Shown here piece by piece: positions 5,755-10,079 of a stretch of 10,079 bases of DNA (position 1 is the first letter of the stretch; each line of letters starts with the position of its first letter). The stretch is from Pavlovales sp. CCMP2436. Its lineage: Eukaryota > Haptophyta > Pavlovophyceae > Pavlovales. The position numbers and the translations under genes are program-made. The notes under the pieces are model-generated. The model was given only the letters and a program-made list of their open reading frames with translations, was not told the origin of the DNA and made no database searches. The stretch is from positions 85,461 through 95,539 of the forward strand of contig MU631674.1 in NCBI GenBank assembly GCA_026770615.1. Direction: 5' to 3'.

Positions 5755-5862
5755 TCTTTGTATGTAATTTAAGTAAATTTAAGCATTGTTTGTATGTAAT
5801 TTGCTAAGAAACTCAGCCTCAGCCTCAAAAAGCGCCGTTCTTATTGCCCGCGATCCCCTGTA
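5692..5862. repeat. 25-bp perfect inverted repeat with short direct repeats in the loop
   Basis: Positions 5692-5716 (TACAGGGGATCGCGGGCAAT onward) are the exact reverse complement of 5838-5862, with 121 bases between. The loop contains direct repeats: TTTGTATGTAATTT at 5757-5770 and 5789-5802, and TAAGAAACT(G/C)AGCCTC at about 5727-5742 and 5804-5820. The arms fall at the end of one ORF and the beginning of the next, so a local duplication combined with an inversion is likely. Confidence 0.85.
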
Positions 5863-6853
5863 TGCGTAAGCGTGGCTGTCCTCGGCTGGGCCTGAGGGTG
5901 GGCTCAGGCTGCATGGGGGGTATGGTCGGGTCTGCACCTGGGAATGAGGCTTCGTCTGGTAGTGCTGAGGGTGTGACTCGGGACGAGCTCTTCTGGATGC
6001 GCTTTGAGGGTATGACTCGAGGCGGTCTCTTCTGGATTTGTTCTTTCCCGATTGGTATGCGTAAGCGTATGCGTAAGCGTGGCTGGCCTCGGCTGGGCCT
6101 AAGGGTGGGCTCAGGCTGCATGGAGGGTATGGTCGGGTCTGCACCTGGGAGTGAGTCTTCGTTATTCGGAGGTTTATTGCGGGTCAAGCGTATTCGTTTG
6201 GCAGGAGTTGTCTGTGTGCTGGTGTCCTTTGGGGGTGTGGGCTCATGCTGCATAGGTGGTATGGCCGCTGGTAACTCGTTTTGAGCGATGCTGTCCGTTG
6301 GGGGTATGGGATCGTAATGAATGGGTGGTAAGGATGATGGTACCTCATTGTTTTGGGCGATGCTATCCGTTAGGGGTATGGGCTCATACTGCATAGGTGG
6401 TATGGCCGCTGGTGCTTCGTTTTGGGCGATGCTGTCTGTTGAGGGTATGGGCTCGTACTGCATAGGAAGTGAGGCTGATGGTTCCTTGCTTTGAGCGATG
6501 CTGTCCGTTGGGGGTATGGGCTCGTATTGTATAGGTGGTATGGCCGCTGGTGCTGTGTTTTGATTCAGTTTCCTTGCTGCCCGCTCAGCTGTCTGGGCGG
6601 CCCACATGGCTTCCTTGAACTTATACGCGTCATATAGAGATATATTGTCCTTGGTTGACGCCGCTGATGCTTCGATTGCCGCTTCGCGTGATTTGTGCAT
6701 TCTGAGGCTATGGCGTAGGAGAGTGTAGTGTAAGCCACCGGGCATGGATGCGTCACTAGTGTCGACGTCCTTCTTTCTAGGCTCTTCTTTGACACTTAAT
6801 CCTACCCTTTCGGTGAAGTAGTCCGGTCGAGATGATATCATGTGTGTCGCCAT
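5825..6853 (-). CDS. Proline-rich repeat protein overlapping the RNase H ORF
   Basis: The ATG at 6853 opens 342 codons to the TGA at 5825-5827. The first 77 bases overlap the end of the RNase H frame, which ends at 6777. The N-terminal ~105 residues are mixed and partly helical (KFKEAMWAAQTAERAARKLN). Then come five tandem copies of a 23-residue unit around IPPMQYEPIPPTDSIAQN. A basic C-terminal region follows, with two copies of a block containing PGADPTIP, MQPEP and RPSRGQPRLRI. No known domain is seen. The repeats keep their frame, although single bases vary between copies, which suggests selection on the protein at some stage. The overlap could mean coupled expression with the upstream ORF (reinitiation or frameshifting). 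LINE ORFs after the reverse transcriptase are uncommon, so the link to the element is uncertain. Confidence 0.5.
   Translation of the reverse strand: MATHMISSRPDYFTERVGLSVKEEPRKKDVDTSDASMPGGLHYTLLRHSLRMHKSREAAIEASAASTKDNISLYDAYKFKEAMWAAQTAERAARKLNQNTAPAAIPPIQYEPIPPTDSIAQSKEPSASLPMQYEPIPSTDSIAQNEAPAAIPPMQYEPIPLTDSIAQNNEVPSSLPPIHYDPIPPTDSIAQNELPAAIPPMQHEPTPPKDTSTQTTPAKRIRLTRNKPPNNEDSLPGADPTIPSMQPEPTLRPSRGQPRLRIRLRIPIGKEQIQKRPPRVIPSKRIQKSSSRVTPSALPDEASFPGADPTIPPMQPEPTLRPSRGQPRLRIQGIAGNKNGAF
5865..6165 (-). repeat. Two-copy direct duplication (about 207-bp period)
   Basis: CGTAAGCGTGGCTG plus about 85 following bases at 5865-5960 recurs at 6072-6165 with few changes (GGGCTCAGGCTGCATGG and GGTCGGGTCTGCACCTGGGA in both). 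On the minus strand each copy encodes PGADPTIP, MQPEP and RPSRGQPRLRI. A 12-base unit ATGCGTAAGCGT is also repeated in tandem at 6057-6080. Confidence 0.85.
6215..6560 (-). repeat. Tandem 69-72 bp repeats, five units
   Basis: On the plus strand the anchor GCGATGCT(G/A)TC recurs at 6285, 6357, 6426 and 6495, spacings 72, 69 and 69 bases; a more diverged fifth unit lies to the left. Each unit encodes about 23 residues on the minus strand (motif YEPIPPTDSIAQ). All spacings are multiples of three. Confidence 0.9.
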
Positions 6854-8588
6854 TGATTTTGATTTGGCGGGTCCCAGGCTCGGGGACAGTTCCTTGCAGA
6901 GGGAGCGGTGGAGGTCGTGGCGGTGCTTTTTCCGTTGACGAGCACTCGTGGTATAAGTAATGCTTTGTGTCTTGTGAGTTGAGTGCTTTGCATAGAGGGC
7001 AGGTGAGGCCTATTGTTTCGGACTTTCCATCAATGGTAATTGTAGTGGTGGCCATCACCGGAAATTCTGCTGCCCACTCGGCATTGTGGCGGTATGATCC
7101 GAGTATCAATCTGGCCATGTGTTTGGTGTACATTTTCGTGGGTCGCTGTTGGCCCCTAACTCGTGGGAGACGCAGAGCAGTCGTGCTATCTTGTAACCAC
7201 ATGGCTTCTACATCGGCCATTCTACCTATGCCGGGGGCATGTTTGGTGGGGCCTCTCTTCTCTAGGCGATCCCTCGCTACTCTGTCTATTAGCGCATGGC
7301 GTGCTGCTCGTTGGTCGGATGTGATGATGTTTCCTGTCGCAGTGGCCGCTATTGCCCAGCAATGAGCCGTGAGCGTGTTTTTTGTGAGCTGTACTGTGGC
7401 GGCTTCTCTGTGTACTGCTACTGCCTTTGAGCCCCAGTCGCTCAATGCGTTCTGCACGAGCTTTATGACAGCCGGGGGTTGGAGGTGGGGAGGCAAATTA
7501 GCCTGGCTGTGCCAGTTGTCGCCTCGTGTGGAGATGAAGAGCCGGGTCACTTTCTTTAGCGCCTCTGCTGTCACCATTCTAGCTCTCGAGGCGTCATCGT
7601 AACGTACCGCTCCCGGGGTATTTAGAATTCTGACTACTTCATCATCCGATGTGGTATGAGCCGCAGTGTGAGTCGCGTTCCTGTAGCGTCCGTGCGCCTC
7701 GTGACGTTGTTTGAGGCTGAGTAGGCGGTAGAAGTGAGGGTTTGCATCATAGCTCGTGGGATCCCATAAGCCTTGTGGTAGAGGGTTGCGGTCTAGGTGC
7801 CGTCTGTGCCAGTCTAGGCGTTTTACGCCTGTGGCATGGTCCCATCCGATGAATAGCTCTTGCTCGTGAGTCAGTACTTGTAAGGCAAGTGTGACCGCAT
7901 TGCATTCTGCGTTGACAACAGTTTGATTGCCTGAGAATGTGCAGGTGAGGATATGTGCCTCTGGGGCATGTGTCGTGCCGTGGATGTGGTGTGATGGGAG
8001 TACGTAAAAACACGCCGCACCGGCTGCTCGAGCCTTGCCGTTTCCATCTGGTTTGATAAATGAACCGTCGACCCCGACATGGGGGGTGCACAATTGTGAT
8101 TTCTCCGCTGTTGGTGGTTGGTGTCGGAGTGCATGTATGAGTGTTGTGTGGCGTGTGACGAACCGGAAGCACATAGGTCCGCATAATGCCGATGTGAGTG
8201 CGGACAGGATTTCCCGTAATATTTTCAGCTGCTCGGGGTGTTTTAATCGCCTAAATGTTGGCCTATATTCCTGTGTGAACAGGGTCTTGGCTACTTTTGC
8301 TACTGCAGCCGTGTTTGCATGCATCGGTAGGGCATTTTGAAGAGCAATAAGCGTGTCCCTTATAGCGCTGCCGCATGTCCTTAATATTTCTTCTTCGGCT
8401 GCACTCATGGCTGTCAATTGTCTGTCTGTGTCACTTGAGTTGGGGCAATGGCTTGCGGTGCGCAGTTTTGCCAAGTTTAGTACACTACAGGCGCTCATTG
8501 ATGCCAGGGTGACCGAAGCCACTTTGGGTTTTGCACGGCGGGTGGCGCCTAAGGCTGGCCATAGTAGGGCAGGGGCGAGCTTACCCAT
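6777..8588 (-). CDS. RNase H and CCHC zinc-knuckle part of a LINE polyprotein
   Basis: This is a 603-codon frame; it is actually open from 8627, and the ATG at 8588 is just the first methionine. In the full element it would be the C-terminal part of the reverse transcriptase protein, removing RNA from RNA/DNA hybrids. The RNase H acidic residues are visible: D174 (GVDGSF), E228 (NAECNAVTLALQ), D250 (LFIGWDHATG) and a D at 315/316 after a histidine-rich HTAAHTTSDDEV segment. Near the C-terminus CPLCKALNSQDTKHYLYHEC (residues 530-549) is a C-x2-C-x9-H-x5-C knuckle, as found at the end of many non-LTR reverse transcriptases. The long undisrupted frame contrasts with the broken part upstream. The frame ends in a proline-rich, basic tail overlapping the next ORF by 77 bases. 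Function in this copy is doubtful because the polymerase domain is missing. Confidence 0.75.
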   Translation of the reverse strand: MGKLAPALLWPALGATRRAKPKVASVTLASMSACSVLNLAKLRTASHCPNSSDTDRQLTAMSAAEEEILRTCGSAIRDTLIALQNALPMHANTAAVAKVAKTLFTQEYRPTFRRLKHPEQLKILREILSALTSALCGPMCFRFVTRHTTLIHALRHQPPTAEKSQLCTPHVGVDGSFIKPDGNGKARAAGAACFYVLPSHHIHGTTHAPEAHILTCTFSGNQTVVNAECNAVTLALQVLTHEQELFIGWDHATGVKRLDWHRRHLDRNPLPQGLWDPTSYDANPHFYRLLSLKQRHEAHGRYRNATHTAAHTTSDDEVVRILNTPGAVRYDDASRARMVTAEALKKVTRLFISTRGDNWHSQANLPPHLQPPAVIKLVQNALSDWGSKAVAVHREAATVQLTKNTLTAHCWAIAATATGNIITSDQRAARHALIDRVARDRLEKRGPTKHAPGIGRMADVEAMWLQDSTTALRLPRVRGQQRPTKMYTKHMARLILGSYRHNAEWAAEFPVMATTTITIDGKSETIGLTCPLCKALNSQDTKHYLYHECSSTEKAPPRPPPLPLQGTVPEPGTRQIKINGDTHDIISTGLLHRKGRIKCQRRA

Positions 8589-8615
8589 AGGTGTTGTCTG
8601 CAGGCACGCATAGTT

Positions 8616-9110
8616 CTCGAATATATCCTATTTTTCTTCCCCTGGGGTGCTTCGTAAAGACTTTTGATCGCCCCCCTTGCGATGGGCATCGTTTTTGCCT
8701 TGGCTTGTCTCGCGGGTCCGTTTTGGGCGCTACTCAGTGCATGTGCCGCGAGGGTGTGCGTTGCGGATTCCACGGGTGAGTTGAGAAGGCGCAGCATGGC
8801 TGATACTTCCCCCCCCGCGTTTTGGGCACGTGGGTCCACCAGACCTAGGCCATCGCGTTCAAAGGGGCCGCGCAGGCGTTCTCTTGCTACATGGGGCCCT
8901 ATTGTGCAGCGAAGGCGCGTGGTCTCTACTATTGTTGTAAGCATCGTGGACAGGAAATTATCAAATAAGTCTGATGCTCCCGTATAGTAGTATTGACGCT
9001 ACGTCATGGTGGGACAGTTTGGCTACCAAAGGGGTGTAGTGGCATGCTCCTTTGCTCGAGGCAAGGTGCATCTTTCCCATGGCCTGTGCTATCTTAATCA
9101 GAAGTTTGTG
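8616..9110 (-). pseudogene. Reverse transcriptase, post-catalytic/thumb segment, frameshifted
   Basis: Two frames carry the sequence. The first (9110 to about 8975) reads IKIAQAMGKMHLA, then TPLVAKLSHHDVASILLYGS; the ILLYGS strand is a hallmark of LINE reverse transcriptases downstream of the active site. Near 8975 it shifts by one base to a frame reading SDLFDNFLSTMLTTIVETTR, then FERDGLGLVDPRAQNAGGEV and SAMLRLLNSPVES. The GLGLVDPxxQNA motif is the usual C-terminal landmark of these proteins. A second shift occurs near the T-run at 8631-8635, where coding passes into the RNase H frame (open below a TAG at 8628-8630). Nothing upstream of 9110 resembles the fingers or palm, so the catalytic part is absent. 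Confidence 0.7.
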
Positions 9111-9430
9111 CTAAACCCTTTATACATAAGCGGAGCTTTTGGTGGCGAGTCGAATTCGACCACTCGCGTAGGCGGCGCGTTCGGGTTGACGTAATCCGCG
9201 TAAGAGGGGACGCCCGTGAACGAAGACTGATAAGTGGGAGCCGATGGCATAGGGGGAGGCGAAGGAGGTGTGAACTTTATGCGAGGTGCGGCTGCCGGGG
9301 ATCGAACGAAGCCAGGTGGCAAAGCGGGGCCTGCGTAGAGCGGATCTGAAGGCGGCTGGAAGCTCCCTTGCGTCAAGGGTGGTGCCATACGGAACGAGCC
9401 CAACACCCTAGTTGGAGCTTCCTGTAACAT
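9098..9430 (-). CDS. Proline-rich hypothetical protein
   Basis: The ATG at 9430 gives 110 codons to the TGA at 9098-9100; the frame is open further upstream to about 9515 (ASKEAKCAPGSM precedes the ATG). It is rich in Pro, Ser and Ala (MAPPLTQGSFQPPSDPLYAG; FTPPSPPPMPSAP) and ends SPPKAPLMYKGFSTNF. It overlaps the start of the LINE remnant by about 13 bases, so the junction lies there. No domain, signal or membrane segment is seen. It could be a fragment of a host gene or a structural protein piece. Confidence that it is a real gene is low. Confidence 0.3.
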   Translation of the reverse strand: MLQEAPTRVLGSFRMAPPLTQGSFQPPSDPLYAGPALPPGFVRSPAAAPRIKFTPPSPPPMPSAPTYQSSFTGVPSYADYVNPNAPPTRVVEFDSPPKAPLMYKGFSTNF

Positions 9431-9515
9431 GGAACCTGGGGCACATTTGGCTTCCTTGGAGGCGCGCAGGTGCGGCCGTCGCGCCCTTGTTCGCCTGGCT
9501 GGGACGGGGAGCGAT

Positions 9516-9888
9516 CAGACGGGTCTTCGGAGAAGGGCACACGGCTCGCCAAATAGGACAAGGAGGGGACAGGCGCTGATATACGTGAGATGACGCTGGC
9601 CCTCCGATTTTGCTTCCATCCTAATTCAATACATATGTTGCAAAATCTATAATATTGAGCCCTCTTATTATCTATTTTTTACTCATTAGTCAGTCAAGTT
9701 ATATATTAAGGAAACGAAATCAGGTGCTAGCTTCGAGTCCCGCTATTTCATCATGCTATATTTGATTCGACGCGCTTGTCAGCCAATCAGATCCTTGGAC
9801 TGTCAATATGCGACCTGCCAACCCCCCCCCCTCCACCCTCTCGAGGTCAGACTACCCTCGCAAACCTCTTCGCGGCCAGCCCTGCCCA
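9516..9888. other. Non-coding stretch, AT-rich with a CCAAT-like box
   Basis: No convincing ORF. Positions 9620-9720 are AT-rich. AGCCAATCAGA at about 9781-9791 matches a CCAAT-box core and could belong to a plus-strand promoter for a gene to the right, but nothing confirms this. A C-run lies at about 9822-9831. Confidence 0.3.
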
Positions 9889-9983
9889 CGCTCAGTGTCC
9901 GCTCTGTCCAGTGCCCACACTCAGAGTCCCGCATTTTCAGTGTCCGTTTTCAGTGTCCGTTTCAGCGTCCGTTTCAGTGTCCA
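9889..9983 (+). repeat. Short degenerate minisatellite, unit TTTCAGTGTCCG
   Basis: Four near-identical 12-13 bp units run from about 9933 to 9983 (TTTTCAGTGTCCG twice, TTTCAGCGTCCG, TTTCAGTGTCC). Looser copies lie from 9889 (CTCAGTGTCCG, CTCAGAGTCCCG). The region after 9984 to the window end is open in one plus frame and Ser-rich (SSAPSSSSPSASSF), but too short to call a gene. Confidence 0.75.
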
Positions 9984-10079
9984 ATCACTCGACGTCGTCC
10001 GCGCCCTCCTCCTCCTCCCCGTCAGCGTCCTCGTTCCAAATCGCCTCCGACACCTGCCAGACCTGCTCGACACCGGGGG

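Larger units (their letters stand above)
5176..9110 (-). mobile_element. 5'-truncated LINE-like (non-LTR) retroelement with RNase H, decayed
   Basis: Reading the minus strand from 9110 downward gives the post-catalytic part of a reverse transcriptase, then RNase H, a CCHC knuckle, and two further basic or proline-rich ORFs. No catalytic YADD segment, endonuclease or ORF1 is present, so the copy lacks its 5' half, as is common after incomplete reverse transcription. The 3' limit is uncertain; it is set here at the stop of the last ORF. No LTRs are seen. Including the two downstream ORFs in the element is inference, based on overlap and shared strand. The copy carries at least two frameshifts in the reverse transcriptase part. 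Confidence 0.65.

Noticed and set aside
5779..6144. Minus-strand frame with an AYAYAYAYQ stretch
   Set aside because: It comes from the ATGCGTAAGCGT short repeat read in another frame; the overlapping 342-codon frame keeps repeat periodicity and is the better reading.
9725..9760. tRNA-like B-box (GCTTCGAGTCCCGC)
   Set aside because: The flanking bases do not form a T-stem, and no A-box, anticodon arm or acceptor stem is found; a similar GGGTTCAATTTT at 222-233 also lacks tRNA context.
9984..10079. Ser-rich plus-strand frame at the right edge
   Set aside because: Too short and of simple composition, with no start or splice evidence; it could be the first exon of a gene outside the window but cannot be called.

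Overview
The window looks like nuclear DNA of a eukaryote, most likely a protist, alga, fungus or similar lineage. I cannot name the host. The evidence is a broken C2H2 zinc-finger gene at the left edge, a decayed LINE-type retroelement with an RNase H domain on the right, large non-coding stretches with simple repeats, and no bacterial-style operons or ribosome binding sites.

The most notable part is positions 326-5007. It is bounded by inverted repeats of about 95 bp (326-420 and 4915-5007), each with a hairpin-forming palindrome at its centre. Inside are remnants of a small double-stranded DNA virus of the polinton-like / virophage type (kingdom Bamfordvirae). They are an A32/FtsK-HerA-like packaging ATPase (+), two separated pieces of what I read as a double-jelly-roll major capsid protein on opposite strands, a beta-rich probable minor capsid (penton-like) fragment, a small helical protein, a roughly 320-residue unknown protein, and several short proteins. 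Gene gaps are short, and an AAATAAAT-like motif recurs between them. Nearly every gene carries a frameshift or stop, so this is a decaying endogenous viral element and not an active virus. The opposite orientation of the capsid pieces can be explained by one inversion of about 1.3 kb (breakpoints near 2000 and 3298). Undoing it would put ATPase, penton-like protein, helical protein and capsid protein on one strand, which resembles the virophage morphogenesis module. A further insertion of about 285 bp, flanked by a 16-bp duplication, separates two small genes on the left.

From about 5176 to 9110 on the minus strand lies a 5'-truncated LINE-like element. It has the end of a reverse transcriptase (broken by frameshifts), then RNase H and a CCHC zinc knuckle in one long open frame. 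An overlapping open frame follows, encoding a protein with five 23-residue proline-rich repeats, and then a partly duplicated basic ORF. A 25-bp perfect inverted repeat sits in the duplicated zone.

The right end (9111-10079) holds one proline-rich ORF of unknown origin, an AT-rich stretch with a CCAAT-like box, and a short TTTCAGTGTCCG minisatellite. No tRNA, rRNA or CRISPR was found.
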